Source of the DNA: Holophagales bacterium
GTDB lineage: Bacteria; Acidobacteriota; Thermoanaerobaculia; Multivoradales; Multivoraceae
NCBI GenBank assembly: GCA_009837885.1
Contig: VXSP01000008.1
Location: 1 to 63,628, forward strand
Direction of reading: 5' to 3'
DNA: 63,628 nucleotides
The translations under genes were made by a program, and so were the position numbers. The notes beneath the pieces are model-generated. The model saw nothing but the letters and a program-made list of their open reading frames with translations. It was not told the origin of the DNA and did no database searches. The stretch's first letter is position 1. Each line of letters opens with the position of its first letter. This document shows, in pieces, positions 1-7,821 of the stretch.

Positions 1-135
1 GCCGACGCATTCCGCGGCCTGACCGACCTGCTCCCGCTGGACGCCTGGAACGCAGGCGAGGAACCACCCGAGACCACCGAACCGCTCCCCGACCCGCGCG
101 GTCGACACACCGACCTGGAAAGGACCTTCGCATGA
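1..135 (+). CDS. 3' end of an unidentified protein (partial)
   Basis: An open frame runs in from the left edge for 44 codons and stops at TGA 133-135, overlapping the next ATG as ATGA. The tail is rich in Pro, Glu and Asp (LPLDAW, then EEPPETTEPLPDP) and looks like a disordered C-terminus. I do not recognise the family. The four-base overlap implies translational coupling with the membrane protein that follows. Confidence 0.5.
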   Translation, partial: ADAFRGLTDLLPLDAWNAGEEPPETTEPLPDPRGRHTDLERTFA

Positions 136-743
136 CGACCGAGACCGACCAGAGCACCACCGGCGCCGCCGCCGGCGGGACCGCCGATGCGCCGCCGCCC
201 CCCCCGCCCGGCGCGACCGAACCGCCTTCGCCGCAGCCGGCGGCGGGACAGATCACCGCGCGGCACGTGGTGACCGTGATCCTCGCCCTCCTTCCCGGTC
301 TGGGCCACCTCTACAACGGCCTCTACATGCGCGGCATCAAGTTCTTTCTTGCCGCCCTGGCCGCGGTCTACCTCGCCACCGAGGTGGGCCTCGCCGGCAT
401 GGCGGTCGCCTTCGTGTGGCTGTTCAACATGATCGACGCCTACCGTCAGGCGACCCTGATCGAAGATGGCCATGTGCCCGATCTCGGCGTCCACGACGAG
501 GCAACGGTGGCGCCCGCGGGCCGCTCCGGCCTGCTGTGGGGAGTCGGCTTCTTCGTCGTGGGGTTCCTCCTGCTGCTGGACCACACCTTCGGCTACGACA
601 TGGACCGGGTGTGGGAGTTCTGGCCGGTCGGCCTGCTCGCCATCGGCGCCTGGCTCATGATCGGCGCCTGGCTCCAGTGGCGCCGGAAACAGGCGGAGGG
701 CCAGGACGACACCGGCGCCGGGACAGGAATGATGGCAGGCTGA
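132..743 (+). CDS. Multi-pass membrane protein, proline-rich N-terminus
   Basis: 203 residues. Residues 1-40 are a low-complexity Thr/Ala/Pro segment with six consecutive prolines. Two hydrophobic stretches follow at about 45-62 and 70-98, then a short soluble loop, then two more at about 133-150 and 163-183, ending in a basic WRRKQ tail. The C-terminal pair (FFVVGFLLLLDHTFG, later WPVGLLAIGAWL) resembles the LiaI/LiaF or DUF5668 type of membrane region, whose members often sit beside envelope-stress regulators. Its ATG overlaps the stop of the preceding gene. The exact function is unknown. Confidence 0.7.
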   Translation: MTTETDQSTTGAAAGGTADAPPPPPPGATEPPSPQPAAGQITARHVVTVILALLPGLGHLYNGLYMRGIKFFLAALAAVYLATEVGLAGMAVAFVWLFNMIDAYRQATLIEDGHVPDLGVHDEATVAPAGRSGLLWGVGFFVVGFLLLLDHTFGYDMDRVWEFWPVGLLAIGAWLMIGAWLQWRRKQAEGQDDTGAGTGMMAG

Positions 744-774
744 CGGGCGGGCCGGCGGGCCTCCCGCCGGCCGG

Positions 775-1704
775 TCAGCCCAGCTCGGCTCTCAGCTTCT
801 CGTGCAGGGAGGCTGCGCCGTCAACCATCGCGTCCACGGTCCGGGCGCCGGCCAGGAACAGGCCGGTCAGGTTCAGCGCCACGCCGTCGAACCCCATCTC
901 GCCGAGCTTCGCGGCGGCGGCGGCGACCCGGTCGGGCTCCGTGTAGAAGGTCCGGTCGCTCTCGTTGCCCGGCCGCGGCGGCGGCGACACCTGGGCCTGG
1001 AACCCGAGCGCCGATGGATCCCGGCCTGCCTCCTCGGCGTGCCGGCGCACCGCGGCGATGGCCTGATCGCCGTCCTCGAACAGCTCCGGCGAAGCGACCC
1101 CCATCCAGCCGTCCGCAAGCCGCCCGGCACGGCGGAGAGCCGCCTCGCTGTGGCCGCCGATCCAGATCGGCAGCGCGGCGCCGCGCGGCGGCTTCGGTTC
1201 CATCGCCATCGCCTCGACCCGGTAGAACTCGCCCTCGAAGTCGATCGGGTCCCGGCTCCAGCAGGCTCGAAGCACCTCGATCGCCTCGTCCATGCGGCGA
1301 CCGCGGTTCCTGAAGTTCTGGCCCAGGGCCTCGTACTCCGACTCCTGCCAGCCGACGCCGAGGCCCAGCCGCAGACGACCGCCGGAGAGCGTGTCCAGCG
1401 TCGCCGCCTGCTTCGCCGTCAGCACCGGGTCCCGCTGCGGCAGGACGAGCACTTCGGTGCCGAGCCCGATGCGGGACGTGCAGGCCGCCATGTAGCCCAG
1501 GGTCGCGAACGCTTCCATGATCGGCATCTTCGCCGGGTAGCGGTTCTTCTCCCGGCCGTCCGTATCGTGGCCCATGACCACGTGGTCGAAGATGTCGAGC
1601 TGATCGAAGCCGATCTCGTCCATCGCCGTCGCCAGGCGGGCGACGGCCTCCGGACCCTCGCGGTACACGACACTCGGGAACTCCACGGCGAGCTTCATCT
1701 TCAT
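775..1704 (-). CDS. LLM-class (probably F420-dependent) oxidoreductase
   Basis: 309 residues from ATG 1704 (MKMKLAVEFPS); an upstream ATG at 1752 would add a poor N-terminus. It is a luciferase-like TIM-barrel monooxygenase: an N-terminal strand, FDHVVMGH, GLGTEVLVLPQRDP, then LSGGRLRLGLGVGWQESEYEALG and PIWIGGHSEAALRR, all typical of the TIGR03619 group. These proteins use F420H2 or FMNH2; the substrate cannot be read from sequence. An extended -10 box (TGCTACGAT on this strand, 1714-1722) lies 9 nt upstream of the ATG, which supports this start. A paralogue is at 38274-39113. Confidence 0.85.
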   Translation of the reverse strand: MKMKLAVEFPSVVYREGPEAVARLATAMDEIGFDQLDIFDHVVMGHDTDGREKNRYPAKMPIMEAFATLGYMAACTSRIGLGTEVLVLPQRDPVLTAKQAATLDTLSGGRLRLGLGVGWQESEYEALGQNFRNRGRRMDEAIEVLRACWSRDPIDFEGEFYRVEAMAMEPKPPRGAALPIWIGGHSEAALRRAGRLADGWMGVASPELFEDGDQAIAAVRRHAEEAGRDPSALGFQAQVSPPPRPGNESDRTFYTEPDRVAAAAAKLGEMGFDGVALNLTGLFLAGARTVDAMVDGAASLHEKLRAELG

Positions 1705-1713
1705 GGGGCGGCG

Positions 1714-1722
1714 ATCGTAGCA
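1714..1722 (-). promoter_or_regulatory. Extended -10 promoter element
   Basis: TGCTACGAT on the minus strand, 9 nt before the ATG of the LLM oxidoreductase. It matches the TG-Y-TANNNT motif that recurs before many genes here. The predicted transcription start falls at or just before the ATG. Confidence 0.5.
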
Positions 1723-1780
1723 ACTTGTGGAACAGGCCTGTTCCCTGTGCATCAGCGCGGCGCGGACGCCGCGCCTCTGC

Positions 1781-1789
1781 TGTTAGAGT
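1781..1789 (+). promoter_or_regulatory. Extended -10 promoter element
   Basis: TGTTAGAGT, 27 nt before the ATG of the glutamate-cysteine ligase-like gene. A GC-rich hairpin (CGCGGCG, CGGA loop, CGCCGCG) lies just upstream. Confidence 0.4.
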
Positions 1790-1816
1790 CACCGCCCTGA
1801 CCGGCCCCGCAGCTCG

Positions 1817-2971
1817 ATGACCGCAGACCAACCATCGCTGCACCGGCAGCTACTGAAGGGCCTCGAAGAAGAGGTCTACACCGGCACCGCCGACGGCCAC
1901 GTGCTGCCGCTCTCGGCCCAGGTCAAGGAGGCGATGGACGGCTACACGACCGAGCCGGACGGGCGGAACGTCGAGTTCACGACTGCGCCCTATCGCAGCT
2001 ACCAGGTCCTGATCGACCGCCTGATGGCGAAGCGCTGCGCCCTGCGGCGCTACCTGGAGGAGGAGCACAGCTGCACCCTGGTACCCGGCGGCGCGCTGTC
2101 CCTGGCCGACCCCGACTCCTTCCATTTCTCCGACCCGGAGAACCCCTACTACCGCTACATCCGGGACGCCTACGGCAACCGGGTCGTCACCGCCTCCACC
2201 CACATCAACCTCGGGATCGACGAACCGGACGAGCTGCTCCGCGCCTACCGGGTGCTGCGGCTCGAAGCGGCGCTCTTCCTGGCCCTGACCGCGGCCTCGC
2301 CCTTTCTCGCCGGCAAACCGACCGGCCAGCACTCGAGCCGCTGGCTTCGCTTCCCGCTGACCCCGGAGCGGGTGCCGTTCTTCCCGGACGCCGCCACGTT
2401 CGCGGTCTGGATGGACGAGCAGCTCGAGAGCGGCGCGATGCAGAACCGGCGCCACCTGTGGCTCGGCATCCGGCCGAACGGACCGGCGACTCCAAGAGTG
2501 CTGGACCGTCTGGAACTCCGGATCTGCGACCGGATCAGCGACCCCCACATCCTGCAGGCGGTCACAGCGTTCTACGAGGCCCGGGTCTGGCAGGTCCTGG
2601 AACAGCCCGACCTCGATCCATTGCGCGACCGGTCCTCGCCGGAACTCGAGAAGCTGGCCGCCGCCAATGAGCGCGCCGCGGGCACGAAGAGCCTCGACGC
2701 GGTCGGCGTGAACTGGGTCGACGGCCGATCGCTCACCTTCCGCGACTGGGTCCGCCACCTGCTCGACGACGTCGCCGGGACGGCGGATCGTCACGGCTTC
2801 GCCTCGCTGCTCGAACCGATCGAAGGTGTGCTCACCCGGGGCAACCCGGCGATCCAGTGGCTGCGCCGGGTGGATCAGGGGGCGACGCCCCAGCAGGTCA
2901 TCCAGGAGGCGATCGTCGAACTGGCGGCGCTGGACCGGGAGTTCGATCCGAGCTGCCCCCTGGTCGCCTGA
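1817..2971 (+). CDS. Glutamate--cysteine ligase-like protein
   Basis: 384 residues, matching the length of the cyanobacterial/proteobacterial group of glutamate-cysteine ligases (TIGR02048-like). Visible features are an acidic N-terminus, TTAPYRSYQVLIDRLM, GALSLADPDSFHFSDP, a substrate-pocket-like STHINLGI segment and HLWLGIRPNGP. Members make gamma-glutamylcysteine from Glu, Cys and ATP, the first step of glutathione-type thiols. No glutathione synthetase gene is adjacent, so the family call is firmer than the exact product. The ATG follows an extended -10 box at 1781. Confidence 0.72.
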   Translation: MTADQPSLHRQLLKGLEEEVYTGTADGHVLPLSAQVKEAMDGYTTEPDGRNVEFTTAPYRSYQVLIDRLMAKRCALRRYLEEEHSCTLVPGGALSLADPDSFHFSDPENPYYRYIRDAYGNRVVTASTHINLGIDEPDELLRAYRVLRLEAALFLALTAASPFLAGKPTGQHSSRWLRFPLTPERVPFFPDAATFAVWMDEQLESGAMQNRRHLWLGIRPNGPATPRVLDRLELRICDRISDPHILQAVTAFYEARVWQVLEQPDLDPLRDRSSPELEKLAAANERAAGTKSLDAVGVNWVDGRSLTFRDWVRHLLDDVAGTADRHGFASLLEPIEGVLTRGNPAIQWLRRVDQGATPQQVIQEAIVELAALDREFDPSCPLVA

Positions 2972-2989
2972 CGGAAGCCGCCCGTCGCG

Positions 2990-3469
2990 TCAGGGAGCGA
3001 GCCTGGCGTAACGCCCGCCGTAGAACAGCAGCGGCTCCGCGTCGCGCAGCCGTTCGCCGGCGACGACGTCGCCGATCACGATGATGTGATCGCCGCCGTC
3101 GATCCGCTCCGCGATCCGGCACTCGAGGTGGGCCAGCGCGTTCTCGATCAGGGGCTCCCCCAGGCTTCCCTGCCGGAAGGCGACGCCCAGCAGCGAACCC
3201 GCCTCCGGCGCGGTCGTGCGGGCGAATGTGTTCGAGATCTCCTCCTGGTCGGACGCCAGGATGCTGAGGCCGAAGGCCTCCGCCCGCTGCATCTGCTCGT
3301 GGCAGTTCGACTCCCGGTCGACGCACACGAGAAGCTGCAGCGGTTCGAGCGACAGCGAGCAGACGGCGTTCGCCGTCATTCCGTGGAGCCAGCCGTCCAC
3401 GTTCGTCGTCACGACCGTGACACCGGTCGCGAACTGTCCGATCAGGCTTCGGTACGTATCGCGGTCCAA
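2990..3469 (-). CDS. Flavin reductase domain protein
   Basis: 159 residues from a TTG start (LDRDTYRSLIGQFATGVTVVTT). It has the FMN-binding split-barrel pattern of the HpaC/flavin reductase family: FATGVTVVTT near residue 13, then GMTANAVCSLSLEPLQLLVCVD, and a C-terminal HIIVIGDVVAGE followed by PLLFYGGRY. Members use NAD(P)H to reduce flavin, often to supply a partner monooxygenase. It starts 19 nt after the stop of the large metalloprotease gene, so the two may be co-transcribed, though no functional link is obvious. Confidence 0.85.
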   Translation of the reverse strand: MDRDTYRSLIGQFATGVTVVTTNVDGWLHGMTANAVCSLSLEPLQLLVCVDRESNCHEQMQRAEAFGLSILASDQEEISNTFARTTAPEAGSLLGVAFRQGSLGEPLIENALAHLECRIAERIDGGDHIIVIGDVVAGERLRDAEPLLFYGGRYARLAP

Positions 3470-3488
3470 CTCAGAGCGCCTCGTTCAC

Positions 3489-6400
3489 TCAGAACGCCTC
3501 GATGTCGATCTCGCCGCAGATACTCCCCGCCTCGTTGCGGTAGGTCGCCGTGCCACCGGCCACCGTGTCGGTGACCGCGATCGTGTACTCCACGTCCGAG
3601 AGGCCTCCGTACAGGAACCAGAACCTGCCGTTCACGCCGCGGCCGTCCAGCATCTTCACCGCCAGTTCGACGTTCGACGGGCTGAAGAACCAGAAGAAGC
3701 CTGTCTTTCCCGTCGTCAGCGACGGGATCACGTTGGCGGCCCGTGGCGTGTCCACGTCGACGTTCGGATCGGTGAACTCGACCTCGACCGAGAAGCGGTC
3801 GTCGAGCAGGCACAGCCGCTCGTCGCCGGCTTCGCAGTGACCCGAGCCGTCGCTCGCCAGGTCGACTCCGGACACGTCGAGAGACGCGACGTTCATCCGC
3901 AGCAGGTCGAAGCCCGGGCGGCCCGCAGTGGAGTCGGCCGCACCGGACAGCACCGTCCCGCCGGTCATGTCGCTGAACGCCAGAAGGTCCTTCTGGCCGC
4001 AGACTTCCTTCGGCGGGTTGTGGTACGTCCGCCGCTCGTCCGTTTCCACGTCCCTCACGGTGAGCCAGTACTCGACGTCCGACAGCGCGCCGAAGAAGAC
4101 CCAGTAGCTGCCGTTGATCGCCCGCCCGTCGAGGACCTTGACGACCAGCTCGATGTTCTCGGATTCGAAGAACCAGAACAGTCCCGACTCGTCCGAGATG
4201 CCGACCGGCACGGCCGTGCCCGCACCGAACTCCTCGACGACGTCCGGCCTGCTCCAGTGCGTCCGCACCTCGAAGCGTCCGTCACGAAGGCAGAGATAGT
4301 CCGCGCCCTGCCGGCAGGCGCCTCGGAAAGCGCCGGTCGTGACACTGGCCTCCGGAGAGTAGTCCGCGCTACCGGACCGAAGCCGGAACGTGTAGGGGGT
4401 TTCAGACCTCAGACCGACGACCGTCGTGCCCGCGGCGGTCGGTTCGGCCGTCGCCACCTCGACCCAGCCGTTCGCCGGACTCCGTGCCTCGATCGCCAGC
4501 GGCCCCCGCGCAGCGCGCGCCCACCTGCCGGTCCAGGTCAGCTCAACCGCCGTCTCACCCGATGGAACGACCATCAGCCCGCCGTCCTCCTCCTCCGGCG
4601 GGTCGCCGCTCGGTGCCGGCATCGTCCTGACCGTGTTGCTGGCGCGCGAGTAGCCCGAAACGTCGTAGGCGAAGACGCGGTAGTCGATGTCTTCGCTGCG
4701 GTCGAAGGCGAAGGAAGTGACGTCGGCGGGAACCAGAGCGACCCGTGTCCAGCGACCGCCGCCTACGACCGTGGTGTCCTGCGTGTCGTACTCGGGTCGC
4801 GACTGGATCTCGAAGCCGGTCTCCCCACGGGAGTTGTCCTTCCAGGTCAGCCTGGCGACGCCGCCCTCGACACCCCAACCGAGCCCGGTCGGCGCCGCGG
4901 GGCCGCGGCCCACCGCCCCCAATCCCAACCTCGTGAAGCTGCGCTCGCCAACGCCCGCCTCGTTGTACGGCAGGACGAAGAAGATGTACGCGCCGCCGCG
5001 GGCCAGCCCCTCGATCTCGATCGATTCGCTGTTGGCATCGGCCTCGAACAGGCCATACCACCCCGAGACGAACGCCAACACCCGGAAGCCTGTTTCGTCG
5101 GACGAGTTGTCCCGCCAGGTCAAGCGGGCGGAGGTGGCGCCCGTCGCCCTCGCGGTCAGGCCGGAGACGGGGCGGGGACCCGGCAGCGGCGGCGACCGGA
5201 GGATCAGCGACCCAGTGCTGGCGGAAGTCCCGGTGGCGCCATGCGCGAACACCCGAACGCTGTAGGTGATGTCGGGGAAGAGGCTCGTCAGGAGGGTCGA
5301 TTCGCTGTTCGCCGAGACGAACTTCCGCCTCTGCAGCACGCCCCGGTACAGGAGCTGAACCTCGAAGCGCGCCTCGTCGTCCGAGTTGTCGACCCAGCTC
5401 ACGCTGGCCGAGTGCGTCCCCGTGCGGATGGGATCCTCTTCGGCGACCAGGCGCCAGGCGAGTCTCGAAGGCGGCGCCGGCTCCGCGCCCGGAACGGCCA
5501 GCGTGACCGTGCTGCTTCTCGCTGAGTAGGTGCTTTCCCCACTGACCGCCCTGACGAAGAAGAAGTAGCGGGTACCCGCTCCGGCCACCGGAAGGTCGAG
5601 AACCGCCGAGCTCCGCTCCTCGAACCGGCGCGTCGACGGATCTCCCGTTTGATCCGACCGCCAGAAGGTGACTTCGTAGCCATCCGCGTCCGGTGCGTTG
5701 TCCTGCCACAACAGACGCACCGAGATGTCGTCGGCCATCCGGACCACCAGGTTCGTCGGCGCCGCGGGAGCGTTCTCCGGCAGGGGTTCAACGGAGTCTC
5801 CGTAGTGGACGCCGATGTGGATGCTCTCGCGCAGGGCCCGTTCGTTCTCCCGTTCGTTGGCGATGCCGATCACCCGGCCCTGCGGCCTGACGCGCACACT
5901 CGACAGGTACGCTTCGCCCTGGCCGGTGTAGCTCATGATCGTCCCGACGTTCGGGATGCGATCGAGATTGCCGTGGCCGAAGGCGTACGGCCTGAAAGCG
6001 GTTCGCGGAGAACCGCCGTTCGCGGGGTCATGGTGGGCGCCCAGCCCGTGGCCGACCTCGTGGGCGAAGATCGGTCCATCGTCGGAACAGGCGTTCGAGG
6101 TCCAGCCGTAGGCAAACTCCGAGAACTCCTCGGCCGTCTCGTCGCGAAACAGAAGGTAGTGCTGCCCGCAAGCGCCTCCAAGCGCCCAGGGAGACTCCCC
6201 GGTGAAGAGATGAACCAGATCGGCGCCGTGTTCCCGTCGCAGGCGCAGCGCCTCCCCGTCGTACCGCAACTGCGTGATGATCGACGTTCCGTACAGACCG
6301 TCGCCATCTCTGCCGACGCGGTCCAGGCCCGAGAGCTGGGCCATGTGGACGATCCTCGCGCTCACTCCGATGTTGCCGTTCCGCAGGACCATGTTCAGGT

Positions 6401-7097
6401 AGTCGCCGGCGCTTCGAATCGCCGCTCGGGCGCCTCCCTGATCCGCCCAGTTCGAAGCCGCCGTCCTCGTGTACACGACCAGAATGTCGAGCTGTTCGTG
6501 GTTCTGGGCAGCCTCCACACGCGCGGGCAGATCGACCGCCATCGCCTCGGCGGGAAGGTGTGCCGGACCCAGGAGGCGCGGATCGGGACCCGCGCCCACG
6601 GAACAGAAGGCTTCCGGCTCCGGACCCGGCAAGCCGGTCCCGCCGGCCATCCGGCCGCTGCCGTCGGGGCCGGCGCTGATCCGGTACCTCACGCCGCCGG
6701 GCTCGCCGAACCAGCCGACGAGGCGCCCGCCTTCCACGGTCAGCACCACACTGTCGTGGTCAGCGCCCGGCAAACCTCCCGACCACATGAGATCGCCGCC
6801 GCCCCGATCCTCGAAGACGCTGAGGTCCGCCGACAGGACCCGCCCGTCCGGCGTCGGCAGATCCAGCCGGCCCGGCTCGCCGCGCAGCAGGTCCAGGTCG
6901 ACCTGGACGGCGATCGGCGCGATGTCCGGCCCGAAGTCCTGAGCGGCGACCGTCGCTGGCTGCGTCGCCCGCGGCACCAGCGTCAGCAGGCGCTGACTCT
7001 CGACCCGCGCCGCGACGAGAACGAGCGCCGCGACGGCCAGCAAGCCGGGCACGGGTCCACCGCGCCCAAGTCGCCTGTCAGGGTCCACTCCGTACAT
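3489..7097 (-). CDS. Secreted metzincin metallopeptidase with FnIII and WFF domains
   Basis: 1202 residues. There is an N-terminal hydrophobic export segment (LLAVAALVLVAARV). The catalytic domain carries a metzincin site HExxHxxGxxH with H346, E347, H350, G353 and H356, followed by a Met-turn in GTIMSY, as in reprolysin-like (M12B) zinc peptidases. From about residue 450 to 930 come four to five fibronectin type III modules, each with a conserved WxDNS/DNA strand. The last ~270 residues hold two copies of an unnamed domain (about 935-1044 and 1088-1202) with a WFF..N.EL.VK.LDG..NG..W signature, also found twice in the protein at 20712-24233. Probably an extracellular protease; substrate unknown. 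Confidence 0.85.
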   Translation of the reverse strand: MYGVDPDRRLGRGGPVPGLLAVAALVLVAARVESQRLLTLVPRATQPATVAAQDFGPDIAPIAVQVDLDLLRGEPGRLDLPTPDGRVLSADLSVFEDRGGGDLMWSGGLPGADHDSVVLTVEGGRLVGWFGEPGGVRYRISAGPDGSGRMAGGTGLPGPEPEAFCSVGAGPDPRLLGPAHLPAEAMAVDLPARVEAAQNHEQLDILVVYTRTAASNWADQGGARAAIRSAGDYLNMVLRNGNIGVSARIVHMAQLSGLDRVGRDGDGLYGTSIITQLRYDGEALRLRREHGADLVHLFTGESPWALGGACGQHYLLFRDETAEEFSEFAYGWTSNACSDDGPIFAHEVGHGLGAHHDPANGGSPRTAFRPYAFGHGNLDRIPNVGTIMSYTGQGEAYLSSVRVRPQGRVIGIANERENERALRESIHIGVHYGDSVEPLPENAPAAPTNLVVRMADDISVRLLWQDNAPDADGYEVTFWRSDQTGDPSTRRFEERSSAVLDLPVAGAGTRYFFFVRAVSGESTYSARSSTVTLAVPGAEPAPPSRLAWRLVAEEDPIRTGTHSASVSWVDNSDDEARFEVQLLYRGVLQRRKFVSANSESTLLTSLFPDITYSVRVFAHGATGTSASTGSLILRSPPLPGPRPVSGLTARATGATSARLTWRDNSSDETGFRVLAFVSGWYGLFEADANSESIEIEGLARGGAYIFFVLPYNEAGVGERSFTRLGLGAVGRGPAAPTGLGWGVEGGVARLTWKDNSRGETGFEIQSRPEYDTQDTTVVGGGRWTRVALVPADVTSFAFDRSEDIDYRVFAYDVSGYSRASNTVRTMPAPSGDPPEEEDGGLMVVPSGETAVELTWTGRWARAARGPLAIEARSPANGWVEVATAEPTAAGTTVVGLRSETPYTFRLRSGSADYSPEASVTTGAFRGACRQGADYLCLRDGRFEVRTHWSRPDVVEEFGAGTAVPVGISDESGLFWFFESENIELVVKVLDGRAINGSYWVFFGALSDVEYWLTVRDVETDERRTYHNPPKEVCGQKDLLAFSDMTGGTVLSGAADSTAGRPGFDLLRMNVASLDVSGVDLASDGSGHCEAGDERLCLLDDRFSVEVEFTDPNVDVDTPRAANVIPSLTTGKTGFFWFFSPSNVELAVKMLDGRGVNGRFWFLYGGLSDVEYTIAVTDTVAGGTATYRNEAGSICGEIDIEAF

Positions 7098-7140
7098 GCT
7101 CAGTCCGATTCCATCATGCAGCAGCCCTGCCGCGCCTGCG

Positions 7141-7149
7141 TGCTACTCT
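7141..7149 (+). promoter_or_regulatory. Extended -10 promoter element of the peroxiredoxin gene
   Basis: TGCTACTCT, ending 8 nt before ATG 7158. The spacing predicts transcription starting at or a base or two before the ATG. It lies in the 60 bp gap between divergent genes. Confidence 0.5.
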
Positions 7150-7157
7150 TCCGGGCC

Positions 7158-7778
7158 ATGAAAACGAGAGCTTTCCTGGCCGGCGCGGCCCTGGTCTGCG
7201 CCTCTCCCGCGCTCGCTGCCGACGTGCCGACAACCGCCGAAGACGTCCGGCCGCTCCTGGTCGGCAGCGCCGTCCCCGAAGTCGAACTCCCAGCCGCCGA
7301 CGGCGGCGTCGTCGACCTGGCCGCCGCGGCCAGGGCCCAACCGACGATCCTCATCTTCTACCGCGGCGGCTGGTGACCGTACTGCAACACGCAACTGGGT
7401 CAGTTGCAGGAGATAGAGCAGGATCTGATCAACCTCGGCTATCAGTTGTTCGCGGTCTCACCGGACATCGTCGCGCAACTGCACGCCACCGTCGACAAGA
7501 ACGAGCTGAAGTACCGGCTCCTCTCGGATCGGGGCATGGCGGCCTCGCAGGCGTTCGGCATCGCCTTCCGCAACGAGGAGATGGTGCGGACCTACCGGGA
7601 GAGCTACCAGCTCGACCTCGAAGAGTACGCAGGCGACGATCACCACATGCTGCCGGTGCCCGCGGTCTTCGTGCTCGACACGGACGGCCGGATCGCGTTC
7701 CACTACGTGAACCCGGACTTCAGGGTCCGTCTCCCGGAGACGGTTCTGCTCGAGGCCGCGAAGGCGGCGCTCAAGTAG
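7158..7778 (+). CDS. AhpC/TSA peroxiredoxin-like protein, candidate selenoprotein (in-frame TGA)
   Basis: Read through one TGA, this is a 206-residue exported thioredoxin-fold protein. Residues 1-20 form a signal peptide with an AxA cleavage site (SPALA). The fold then reads IFYRGGW, TGA (7374-7376, residue 73), PYCNTQLGQL. In the Cys-containing relatives that position is the first Cys of a GGWCPYC redox motif, so the TGA most likely encodes selenocysteine, giving a U-x-x-C centre. The frame is uninterrupted on both sides and the downstream 130 residues are fully family-like (QLFAVSPD, PVPAVFVLDTDGRIAF). A hairpin with SECIS-like geometry follows the TGA. Genes for selenocysteine insertion are not in this window. 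A nonsense mutation or sequencing error is the alternative. Confidence 0.8.
7374..7410 (+). promoter_or_regulatory. Bacterial SECIS-like hairpin after the TGA codon
   Basis: Five nucleotides after TGA 7374-7376 a perfect 7 bp stem forms: CTGCAAC 7382-7388 with GTTGCAG 7403-7409. It can extend by AC 7389-7390 with GT 7399-7400, leaving a CA bulge and an 8 nt apical loop 7391-7398 that begins with G. A G in the first loop positions about 15-17 nt from the UGA is the pattern of bacterial SECIS elements that bind SelB. Folding was done by eye. Confidence 0.6.
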
Positions 7779-7821
7779 CCGACGCAACCGGCGGCCGAGT
7801 TCGCCGGCGGCCGACCGCGTA

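Noticed and set aside
3216..5525. 769-codon open frame on the plus strand opposite the metzincin gene
   Set aside because: Arg/Val/Gln-biased translation without family features; it is the antisense shadow of a GC-rich gene with clear domains on the minus strand.
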